Part shown: in pieces, positions 52,330 through 62,804 of the stretch
Position numbering within the stretch: position 1 is the stretch's first letter
Layout of the letters: each line of letters opens with the position of its first letter
From: Megalobrama amblycephala
Taxonomy: Eukaryota > Chordata > Actinopteri > Cypriniformes > Xenocyprididae
NCBI RefSeq assembly: GCF_018812025.1
Contig: NC_063044.1
Span: 43,987,330-44,051,329 of the forward strand
Direction of reading: 5' to 3'
DNA: 64,000 bases
Made by a program: the position numbers and the translations under genes
The notes under the pieces: generated by a model
Database searches by the model: none
What the model was told of the DNA's origin: nothing
The model's input: the letters and a program-made list of their open reading frames with translations, nothing else

Positions 52330-52640
52330 CCTGTCACCTGCTTGTAACATATAGGTTTCCCCTAAAATGGTATGTTCCAAAGGTGGGCGGAGCCAAAGCC
52401 TATAAAAGAGCTCCAGGCAGCCATTTTAGGGGGAAGAGTAGAGTAGTGTGAAGGTTGAATTGCATTTGTGGCTGCATATTGGCATAGCCAACTTACATTT
52501 CTGTATATATTGTAAATAACTTTTTACTATTGCCACTGTATATCTATCTCTTTGCATACCTTGAGAGAAACACATTTTTGCACCTTTGGGATTAAAACCA
52601 TTTTGAACTGTAGCTTTAATTTTTGACCGTCACCACATTT
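52330..52640 (+). repeat. Possible solo LTR with TATA box
   Basis: Contains GCCTATAAAAGAGC (TATA box, ~52,400), downstream GATTAAAACC as a possible polyadenylation signal (~52,590), and TGTCACC / GTCACCACA at the ends. No flanking duplication was confirmed, and I saw no second copy. It lies inside the Gypsy gag interruption, in the opposite orientation. Confidence 0.35.
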
Positions 52641-53169
52641 ACCTCTCTGGCCGCTGGTACATCCTAATGGGCATGTTAGCAACAGCCATCTTTGTGAGCA
52701 ACAATGGTGAAAAAATGTCTAATCCTCGTTGCCAATTTGTGGTATTGTGTCAGGAGTTAGTAAGCAGCAATAAAGCACACAAGACAGACATAGCGAACTT
52801 CATCCATCTTGTTTACTCATCACTTCAGTTGTCACACATCACGTAATTACACAACAGTTTTCAAAATAGTAGTCTACACAATTCACGCATGAACACAACA
52901 TATAGTCTTATTTGAAACAGTTAAACACAAGTTACAATGAGCTCTTTCAAGAACGATTACTGAAGCTAAAATCCAAAAACCACAAAAATATGGATAATAT
53001 GTGAGAATAATCAAAACACAAATGTGAAAATTAATAACCATAAATAAACATTGAGAATGTCCGACACCAAGCTGCATACACTATTTTTAGGGTAGTGGCT
53101 CACAGAATACAAAGGGTTAAGTGTCTGGCGCACAGTCAGGAAAGCATGAATGTGTGTGCATTTTGTTTA

Positions 53170-53548
53170 AATGAGGAGAGAGAGAGGGAGAGAGAGAGAG
53201 AGAGAGAGTGATGAGAGAGAAACACAGGGGAAGGGGGTAAGTATAAAAATATAAATGTCTGTCTGGAGTGTGAAAATGTTTGAAGATGGGAGGAAATACA
53301 GACGGAACAGGCACCCAAAAGAGAGTGAGAAAAAAAGGGTGCGCAAGAGAGTAGGGTGGGGATGAAGGGGGAGGGAAGGAAATGAAGAGTGAGTGAGGAG
53401 AGGGAGAGAGAGAGAGAGAGAAGCAGAGGGAGAGGGAGAGGGAGAGGGGGAGGATAAGGAAGCAGAGCATTCACAATTTTCATTCAAACTGACACAGCCT
53501 GTGTATCCCGGTTTGCACTCCCCACTCCCTCTCCCTACACACACACAG

Positions 53549-53579
<31 letters not shown>

Positions 53580-53600
53580 AACACCAGACCGTCTGCAGTT
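53170..53600. repeat. GA-rich low-complexity region
   Basis: Runs of (GA)n and GGGAGA at 53,175-53,210, 53,395-53,455 and 53,555-53,580. The overlapping minus-strand frames rich in Ser, Leu and Pro are produced by the CT repeats and are not genes. Confidence 0.85.
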
Positions 53601-53884
53601 AAGTTAACAGCGGCTAGAGGACAGCTTCAAGAAGAGTGAGAGACCGGGACGAGAAAACCCGAGGAGACCGGCGGAAGTGGTGAGAATAGAAAGAGGAGGT
53701 ATGGAATTCACAAAGAGATGTCAGGGTGGAAGGTGAGTAGGGAGAGGACGAAGAGTTTTAAAATAGAAGAGAGAAAAAGGGAGGTGGAGGAATGCAGGGG
53801 TGGAACGGCCGAGCTCGACGTATGGAGGGGGGCAGAGATCGACTGGAGCCAGACTGGGTGTATGCATCTGAGAGAGTCACTGTG
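53590..53884 (+). other. Possible non-coding first exon(s) of an unknown gene
   Basis: After the GA-rich tract a more complex, CpG-containing, purine-rich stretch follows, with good donors GTGAGAAT at about 53,680, GTGAGTAGG at about 53,731 and GTAAGTGTG at 53,885. This is how a 5' UTR exon of a TATA-less gene can look. No long reading frame begins here. Inference only. Confidence 0.25.
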
Positions 53885-56800
53885 GTAAGTGTGTTTTTCT
53901 TCTCGAACCCCTGCCACCTCCCTAAATGAAGAGCCTGTGATCTACTGTGACTGTTTGAGCGCATAGGAGATGACTTTTCCATTAGGATGCATTGTCATGC
54001 TATTAGAATGTGATACAAATTTGATTTGACAAATGTGACAAGTGTTGCTTATGCGGTCAGACATCACTGCAGGACATTTTAATGTGATGTTATCCACCAA
54101 GGCATGCATGAGTGTTGTGTTTGCATGTGTTTGTATGCTAGTTAAAGCTTTGGGACATGTTCTGGGCTTGTATTTTTAACATTTTTCTTTTTTTTAAGAA
54201 ACATAAATGTCTTTTATTTCAACTAACTTTGACTAATTGTTGGATGTAAACATAAGTATGGAGAGTATAATGGTCTCCTAATGGTGTGTGTGTATGTATG
54301 TTTGTGTATGCATGTGAGGTGATATCAATCCCTATGGAAGTGAATGGCAATTGGATTAAACTATTGATTTAGTCTGGAGCAGGTAGACATACACCCATTC
54401 GGCCAGACAAGGGGGAAGGGCCATCCACATTACTGCAGACATCTTCATCAATAATCCTCTCGCACCCAAAACTAAACCAACAGCAGTGACTAGCACAATA
54501 ATGGCACGTGAATTGTTTGGATGTGCTAGAAATTATGTTTATGAAAGTTCGGGAGGAGCACATTCAAATGATACCCCATCAGCACGAAAGGAGGCCTATA
54601 TATACATAGCCGATTCACCTATGTTCCTCTGCAGTTTTCTGCATCCCTTGCCAAAACTCTATTTGCTCTATCCGATTATTTGTAAGTGCAAACTCATGAA
54701 ATGACCAGCTTTTGCACAGATACACACATACAGACTACCATGTGAATTTATTTCACATGCATGTTACCATGTGCTACTTCTGAACTTTTTCCTTCAAAGG
54801 AAATGTGAGGTCTGTGTCTTTGTGCTATGACTTATTTGTATTGCTTTTATGTCTGTCAACTTGATGTCATTTTTACTACTTTTAAATTGTTGATTCTTGT
54901 AAAAATGGTTTAATACGTTTGTCAGATATGCTAAAGTTTCCTAATTACGTGTTTTACACCCTAAAATCCCGTTTTAAAAGTTTCCCAGCGAACTTGTCTG
55001 GTCCACAAAACTGGCTGTGATCCCTATGAACTCATTCACCAGAGGGTCATGAGTTCAAGTCCCAAGTGGGGGAGGGGGGCTGCCATGGTAGCCTTATATT
55101 TTCTTCCAGACCCTTCCCCCTTTCTTTTCCGCATCTCACACAGCCGTCATTTCGACGGCTGGACAAACACAAACATCAGGCCTGTTACTTTTGCCTCGTA
55201 GGCCAACAGCCGGTCCCATTTTGTGCAGATATGGGCCTTGAGAGCAGTTTCTTTGCAGTTTTTGATGGCAAATAGTTGTCATGTAATGCATCACTAGTTT
55301 CAAAAGTCCTGTAAAACTTGCTTTCATGTTTGAGATTGCATACACACCGCGCCGTCTGTTTGCACGTGCATACGTGAGCGCGTTCCAAACACATCGAGCC
55401 AACAAACGGACGAGGCGCATTTCAGACAGCCCCTCTTTCATAGGAAATGAGACCCTTTGACCTTTGCCATTCAGTCTGTCTGGAAATGCCGAGCCTGGAA
55501 TCGATCAACACCCCCTTGCCCAGACATGCACTCACCACCTCCACTCTTCTGCCCGCTCTCTCGATTCCTCCTTCCCCCTTCCATTTTTCTTTCTCTCTCC
55601 AATCAGCAACCCCCTGTTCCCGCTCACTCTCAGCTCCTGGTCCCTTCCCCCCACGATCAGATAATAGACCCCACAGAGCTCATGCTATACTTCATGCAGA
55701 GCTCTGCGCCCACTTCCCTGTGCATTTGACCAGATCTCCACAGCCCCCAGTGCTCACACAAAACTTCCCCTCAGTGACTGTGAGTGCACAGTCCCATATG
55801 GCTCAAAAATCGATTTGTCCTGGCCAAAATGTATGCTAAATATATGCTAAATACATGCTTAAGGACATGTATTTTTCAAATCAACAAAATTTACTGCAAA
55901 ATGTAGTGCAATATTGCAATGTATTTTAGGGGGGATATATATATGCAACTTTTTTACTGTAGGCATGGGTCACAGATTTGTTAATGTGGTTAACATAATT
56001 GAAACTAGTCGGGGTGGGAATGTAAGCAATATCATGTGAGGTACATAACTGTGTTCATGTCAATTTTTTAATGTGCATGTCTAAAATCACACAATTCCAG
56101 CAGTACCCAAAGTATGTGTCAGTCCCAGGCGAGTCTCAGTGAACATTCAACGCTGTCGGTGAGTTTGCAAGTCAAAGAAACCATCGAGTGTTGAGTGTAC
56201 CCTGCCTCTCGAACACACTCCGACCACATAGACCTTCTGAGTGCCAGCAACTACATGTGCGAGTCCATTTTGTTGCTGAGCTGGCCAAGATGGCTGCTGT
56301 AGTGTCTCTAAAGCTGTCCCAGCTGATCAGTGAAGCGAGAGACTGTATTCTGCATCTACTGTCACGGCTCTGAGTCCTGATTCACATTCATTGCTGTCGG
56401 TGGGTTTTTATCTCTTTGACTCGCCGGACAATGAATGAGAACTATGGCCCTTCCTGCGCTAATGTACACCAAAGCTGTGGGTTGAGAAAATAAGGACTGT
56501 TAATCTTTTTCACTATTAGACATGTCACTCAACCCATGTACATCAAAGAAGGTCAATAAACTGGGAGTGAAATGAGAATTGGGAATCTGTTGTTGTCTTT
56601 TACTGCATGTTGTGTGACTGTGAGTTAAAGGGAAAGTTCAAGCAAATATGAAAATTCTGTCTTCATGTCATTCCAAACCTTTATGGAACACAAAAGAAGC
56701 TATTATTCCATAGTATTCAAAAATAGTTTCTCTAAATTCCAGAGAAGAATGTCATACAGGTTTGGAATGACATGAGGGTGAAAAATGTGGCAAAATTTTT

Positions 56801-57796
56801 TTTTTTTTTTAGTGAACTATCCCTTTGAATACTACAGACTATGTTTTCTTTTTAAGTATATTCATGGTGCCAGTGGTTTGAAAGCCACAGTGTCTAAGGA
56901 AAACCCTAGAGCCAGCAAACCGGCTCACTGACCAATGTGACCCGTACAGACAAAGACAGAGTCAACATTACTCACAGCACAGTGCTCTTCCTCGGGCACA
57001 GTGTGCATGTAGCTAAAAATGGTTTGGCGAATCTAAGAGGTGGATCACCAGGGAAACTGTCATGACTCTACAGAAGGTGTGTACTGAACTCCTCACAAGA
57101 CAAAGCTTTGAATTTTGAGACTAAATAAAGGAGCTCTTCAGGAAATGTGTGCTATTATTAGGTTCCTTGCGCACTTAGAGAGAACAGGATTTAATGAATG
57201 AACCCATATGTTTTGGGGTTCTGTGACAGAGCTGTTCCCACACTGTGAACAAGAGCTTCACTTTACCTCCCACTGGCAGCAAGTCATTAGAGAACTACAG
57301 CTATGAGCAAGAGTGAATCACAATCTTCAATCGATTACTATCACAATGGTCCTATTCCTAAACAATAATACATTTATGCCGCATGCTGTGTTACATCAGA
57401 ACATAACAATATATTGTTGTGAGTCTTTGACCCAGTTCATTGTGCTGGCGGTTCAAAGGGGTCGGCAGCCAATTAGAGTGTGACTCCAGTAATTGGGTTT
57501 GACCAGATTGGTCCAAAGGCAGGGAAAGGGAGACTGATTGGAGAAGTCAGCTGTCTGATCTGATTGAAGACTTCACTGTAATCAGCAGCACAAGACTCTG
57601 TGCTGGCCACACTCTCCACTACCCTCAAAAGACTGATCACTACCGGTCAGAAAAATATGAAACTTACAATACTTAGTATATCTGCATCTATGTATTCCCT
57701 CCGTCTCTGAGAAATTCATTCATTTGTTACATTGACTCCTGCAACAGCTTTAACACAGAAGCTCAGAATGCATTACTCAGACGTCACTCCAAGGTC

Positions 57797-57836
<40 letters not shown>

Positions 57837-58260
57837 TCAGCATGAAATAAAATCTATTGTATTTAGTATTTTATCCACTTCTGACTGGATACTCGGAACG
57901 GATGTGCATCACAATGTGGAAGAAAAGATCACTGTCACTACTTCTGTTTCATTGAGACTGTCCCAATTGCTACAGCACTACAGTGCATTGAAACAGTTGC
58001 TTTATAAATTTGCAGGAATGCACTGGTAAAAAAAAAAAAAAGATTAGAAACAACATCTAAAAAGCCTGCAAAAGAGATTTTGTTTACAATTGTATTTCAC
58101 TCTGAAAGTGCTTAAAAAGGTATTAAAATTGTTTTAAAAAGCAAGAAGGTATTAAAATAAATATTTGATTTATCTTTATATTTTTATGCTTTATTTGTTT
58201 TATTTTCATTGTTCATTTATGTATATTATGCAATTTTACTATTTTATTATGACTAAATAC
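53885..58260. other. Non-coding region, no gene recognised
   Basis: Mixed unique-looking sequence. The CT-rich part at 55,490-55,640 produces proline/serine-rich frames without known similarity. A short TTCAAGCAAATATGAAAATTC foldback lies at 56,625-56,828 and a (TA)(GA) repeat at 57,799-57,836. Confidence 0.5.
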
Positions 58261-58276
58261 CATTATAGTATATATA

Positions 58277-58994
58277 CACTGCCCAAAAAGAAAATCACTG
58301 TTTAGATTTTAATAGGTAAATACTTAAGAATCTATGAATGGATCATTATTACAGTGATTATTATGTTTCTAGCATGTTATATGTTTGGTAACGGTTCTTT
58401 TAACCCTAAAAGATGGAGTGTGTAGCTTTTCATTTCTTAAACAACCATGTATTAAGATGTATCATGGCCATATTCCAGGATGACAAAGCCAAGATTCATC
58501 AGGCTCAAATTGTGAAAGAATTGTTTGGAGAGAGCATGAAGAATCATTTCCACACGTGAATTGGCACTGACCTTAACCTCAGTGAAAGTCTTTGGGATGT
58601 GCTGGAGGAGACTTTACAGAGTGCTCACCTCTTGCATTGTCAATACAAGATCTTGACCAAAAATTGATGCACCTTTTGATGGAAATAACATCACAACATT
58701 TATTTCCATCAAGAGGTGCATAATTTTTTGGTCAAGATCTTGCTCCCTCCCAACAATTCTTTCACAATTTGAGCCTGATGAATCTTGACATTGTCATATG
58801 GCCATGATACATCTTAATACATGGTAGTTTAAGAAATGAAAAGCTACACACTCCATCTTTTAGGGTTAAATGAACCGTTGCCAAACATATAACATGCTAG
58901 AAACATAATAATCACTGATTATTATGTCCATCCACAGATTCTTAAGTATTTGCCTATTAAAATCCAAACAGTGACTTTTTGAGGGCCGAGCAGT
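58277..58994. mobile_element. Long palindrome with Tc1-type transposase pieces in its arm
   Basis: Arms of over 250 bases: CACTGCCCAAAAAGAAAATC at the left, TTTTTGAGGGCCGAGCAGT at the right, TA at both edges. At 58,476-58,628 one frame reads like part of a Tc1/mariner transposase: DDKAKIHQAQIVKE, then, after a stop, DLNLSESLWDVLEETL. The first part is mirrored in the right arm (about 58,752-58,790). The centre is an inverted GATCTTGACCAAAAA / TTTTTGGTCAAGATCTTG pair. Confidence 0.85.
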
Positions 58995-61050
58995 ATATAT
59001 ACCAGCTACCCTTTAATACAAAACCTCATCATCAGTGTTTAGTGGATCCAGGTTCTTGCTAGTGACCAAATTAATGTTAACTGTATCCTCATCCCTGATA
59101 GAAGGAACAGAATAAGACACAACCATAAATATATAATAAACATACTTTCACATGTTAATATCTCTCCCTGCCACATACAAACATTTCACACTTTATCTTC
59201 TTTCTTATCTCTGTGTTGTGTACAATCTTCGCTAGTTATTATTATATAATTTCGGTCCTCTCTGGCAGTCTCCCCAGGTCATGTGTTACCTTTGCTTTCA
59301 CCCACACACCACTCCATTTCCCGGGTCAATGCCGCTATCAACCTGAGAGCATTAGACACTTGAAAGAGAGGTGAAGGGAGGTCAGAGACACTTTGTCTTG
59401 TCATCACACACATCCATATCTCAGATAATGTTGAAAAGTACTCATGTCAGTAGATACTTTTCTGGTGTACCACTTATTAGTAACAGCTAAACACAGTAGG
59501 GAGTACATAAAGACTATGAAAGCTTTCTGTGATAAAAAAAAAAAAAAGTTTCAATTTAGAGGACAAAGTCTGTGAACTTTTCTGAACAAAGATATAATCT
59601 TCTACAAAGATGTACAGTTCTACAGTCCCAAAACAATGAAAGCACAGAGTCTATGGGCTCTGACTTGGTTTCAACCACTGAGAAGGGCAATGAAGGTACG
59701 CGGCTGGAGGAATTTGAGCCTCCTGTGAATTCTAGACGCAAATCCTCTCGGCCGCCCCATATAGAAACATATGTCAACAAGAGACTGTCTAAAATTGGAG
59801 CCATCATTTCAACTTAGCACGCGGTGAGAGTAAAGCCAGAAAACAATAAACATTCATAACATGGTTTCATAGTGACTGAGCACCACATGAAAGCGTAAGA
59901 GAGACTGAGAGAGAGGACAAAAAGCGGGTCACTCTTTAAACTGTGCGAACACAAAAACAGTTTTTGAAAAGACGATTGGAAACATTTCAACAGACTGTGC
60001 AGCTCTGACACAAAGCTTCTGCAATTTTGAGCAATACACTGAGGCACAATCGCACACAGTTGGATGATAGATTTGTATTCATTATCATGGCAACAGAGTT
60101 CTGGTGAAGAGAGAAAGAAATTGAGAGTGCGATCTGGGCAGGCCTGCAGGGCTGTTACTTCTGTCTGCACTGATGATGAACAGTCACTCGGTCATCCCCA
60201 GTCTGCACACGCACCAGAGACCTGCATCACAACACGGTGCGGGCATCCATCGCAGGCACGCAGTCATAATTCATCCCTCTGGCAGCTTGCAGGGGTCAAC
60301 GCAACATAAAGTGCCGCACATGAGCGGAACACAAAAGGAAACATTTTGTGATGGCTGGAAGATGTGCAATAAAAACAAACTCTCTCTTCACCCATTTGTC
60401 TTGCGGTTGAAAGATAAGAACTGTTCACTGCTTTAAAATGCAGATGTATATAGCAGGTATTTAATCACAGAGATAAGACAGGGACCTTCACATAAATAAA
60501 CAAATGGCTTTTATGAAACTCACGATCTTAATAATCAATAATATCCTCTGAATCATTCTAAAGCAGATTTATTAGTTGTATACAGAGGCACTTTAGCTAG
60601 TGAAGCGATGCAGAAGCCACAAAAGCAATGACCAAAAATTCTAATGATTCAGTTTGTTTATTAATTTTTGACTGGAGTTTAGTTATATAAAGTTTTATAT
60701 AAAACTTTTGAATTTTACATTCTAAACATTCTAATTTCTACATTACTAAAAAAACCTCTAAATATAAAAGGTGAAAAATGCTCTGAGAGACACGAAACAG
60801 TTAGCGCTAAACCCTACATGATCTCATGAGAAAACACATAAGTTCTGTCATGAAACTCTAGATGGTGCAGGCTGATGGGTCCTTAACTCAATCTACTTGC
60901 AATCACATCAATCTCCATAGGGCACTGCTGATTGGTTCCTGCTGTATCAGTAGCCAATGAGTTTGCTGCTCAACTTTCAAATACCTGGTCAGCATTTTCT
61001 GAAGCATTTGCAACATGGGTCCAGAAACCCTCCACCTTCCCCAGCTCCAC
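58995..61050. other. Non-coding region with one unexplained frame
   Basis: No recognised gene. A plus-strand frame at 59,572-59,817 (81 codons) is discussed among the findings. The remainder is ordinary AT-rich sequence with short frames. Confidence 0.45.
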
Positions 61051-61055
61051 CTGTA

Positions 61056-61581
61056 CACTCTAAAAAATGCTGGGTTAAAAACAACCCAAGTTGGGTTGAA
61101 AATGGACAAACCCAGCGATTGGGTTGTTTTAACCCAGCGGTTGGGTTAAATGTTTGCCCAACCTGCTGGGTAGTTTTATTTAAACCAACTATTGTTTAAA
61201 AATTGCTATATGGCTAGCTTAAAATGAACCCAAAATAGTTGGGAAATTAAAAACCAGATGCAATTAGAGGCAACAATAATAGACAAAAGGTGAATGTTTA
61301 TTAATAAGCTTTAATATTTAGTTTATTAATATAAATTTATTAATAAACAATTTAATAAATGTTTATTGTTTAATAATTATTCATTGAACATTAATAAATG
61401 TTCATTTCCAACATACTTTGGGTTAATTTTAATTAAGCAATACAGTAATTTTTAAACAATAGTTGAGTTAAATAAAACTACCCAGCAGGTTTAACCCCGC
61501 TGGGTTAAAACAACCCAATCGCTGGGTTTGTCCATTTTCAACCCAACTTGGGTTGTTTTTAACCCAGCATTTTTTAGAGTG
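61056..61581. mobile_element. TA-flanked palindromic MITE with AACCC/GGGTT arms
   Basis: Left end CACTCTAAAAAATGCTGGG, right end CCCAGCATTTTTTAGAGTG, TA at each edge (61,054-61,055; 61,582-61,583). Arms of about 140 bases repeat AACCCAGC, GGGTTGTTTT and AAACCCAGCGATTGGGTTG; the centre is AT-rich with TTTATTAATA repeats. Confidence 0.92.
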
Positions 61582-61599
61582 TATAGATCAGCTACGGGT

Positions 61600-62704
61600 A
61601 ATTTACAGCAGCAGCATGTCTTACTTGCTCACAGCAGCGGGTTGTGTATGTATTGGCCATAGCAAGTCCGTACTTGCTCTGCAGCAACAGCATCAGCATC
61701 AGCGTCGCAGATCTATACAGCCAAGACCAAACATATCAATAGTGTGATATCCATTACCATGCCAAACACTCAGAGAGTTGTCATGACAGAACTACGTTTT
61801 GGTCATTTGCACGAAAACTGTCAGTGAAATATATGATCGTAATAAAAATGTACAAATTTATATAAATTCAGCACCAAGTGCAGTTAGGGACTGAAGCTCA
61901 GTTCGTTCAATAGTGTGTGTACCTTGGTGTCAATTGAATGAAATGTTGGAAATATGTCATGCACAAAAATTATCATAAAAAAAAATCATATTTTTAAAGA
62001 AATATTGCAGTATTTTTTATATTGCCTTTGGATAACTGTACAAACTTCAATAATATCAATATCAGAAGGGCAAACAATGATTTGGCTCATTAGGTTACAT
62101 TACTTTAGTCCTTCTTTATCTCAGTTTCAGTTGCGTGTAATATCATTAACCAGCCTTGAAGCGCACCTGCAGGTGTTTACCTGTAGACAATTAGTCTCAA
62201 ACTGAATGTCTTCACAAAGCTTCTGTCAGGAGCTTCACGGTTTGTGCGTCACCTTTCCCTATCATTACAGGGGAAATTAAAGCCTCTGTGGCATGCCTAG
62301 TGGGGGAGAGGGGTCCTGTATGCTGAAAAGCAAGTACTTATCTCCTTGAGAGAAAATTACATGTTTGCCGCTTTATCTCTTAGAAAAAGCCTGAGTATTT
62401 AGGGTTTAGATCTCAATACATTTTTATTTCAAGTCTCTATTGTACTAGATGCAGTGTGATCACGATAATAATGTGTTAAGATTTTCAGATGTAGATGCTG
62501 GAAGGGCTGAAAAAGAATAAGAAAATAAAAGACTTGGGGCTTGAACACAATACTGATTTTATGATAATATTACAAAACTTCAATAAGAAGATTTTTAAAA
62601 AAGTTATGGATTTCTCATAAAGTGCATATCGAACCATGCCATTCCAGCTCATTATAATAAATGTTTCCAAGCATTGCAGTCTAATTATGTATTTATGTCC
62701 TCAG
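61600..62704. other. Non-coding region, nothing recognised
   Basis: AT-rich. No tRNA, exon or repeat family was recognised. Confidence 0.4.
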
Positions 62705-62804
62705 GCAGGATTCGATAAAAAGAGAGAGAGGGCAAGACTTCATACACTAAACCTATCTAACCGCTATCTCAGCCACCCACATCTAAATATTATGGAGATT
62801 CAGA
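62705..62804 (+). other. Possible internal exon of an unrecognised gene
   Basis: 100 bases bounded by a plausible acceptor (TTATGTCCTCAG) and donor (GTAAGC). The frame that is open throughout begins AGFDKKRERARLHTLNLSNR and continues to IMEIQ, with no stop, basic then polar. It would enter in phase 0 and leave in phase 1. I do not recognise the protein and no neighbouring exon was found. Confidence 0.25.

Larger units (their letters stand above)
47684..52900 (-). mobile_element. Decayed Ty3/Gypsy LTR retrotransposon with nested insertions
   Basis: Reading right to left: a candidate 5' LTR 52,738-52,900 (starts TGTTGTGTTCATGCG, ends ACCACA), then AATTGGCAACGAGGATTAG as a possible primer-binding region, a gag start near 52,680, an interruption of about 1.4 kb, the rest of gag (50,967-51,203), a CxxC zinc knuckle (~50,820-50,930), the protease DSG motif (~50,630), reverse transcriptase pieces (50,036-50,440), an ADYLSRLP linker (~49,150), the integrase zinc finger (48,700-48,840) and an integrase core fragment with TDNG (~48,470). 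A purine tract at 47,847-47,860 precedes the start of a 3' LTR (47,846 leftwards) that matches the 5' LTR for only about 45 bases. Stops and frameshifts break every gene, so it is inactive. Confidence 0.85.

Noticed and set aside
47684..52900. Considered as a domesticated Gypsy-derived gene
   Set aside because: Every domain is interrupted by stops, shifts and insertions, and no long intact frame remains.
53117..53544. Three overlapping minus frames rich in Ser, Leu and Pro
   Set aside because: They come from the CT/GA repeats; overlap of several frames over the same bases is typical of low complexity.
55447..55839. 130-codon Pro/Ser-rich plus frame
   Set aside because: Three frames are open together in CT-rich sequence; no start context, splice partner or similarity.
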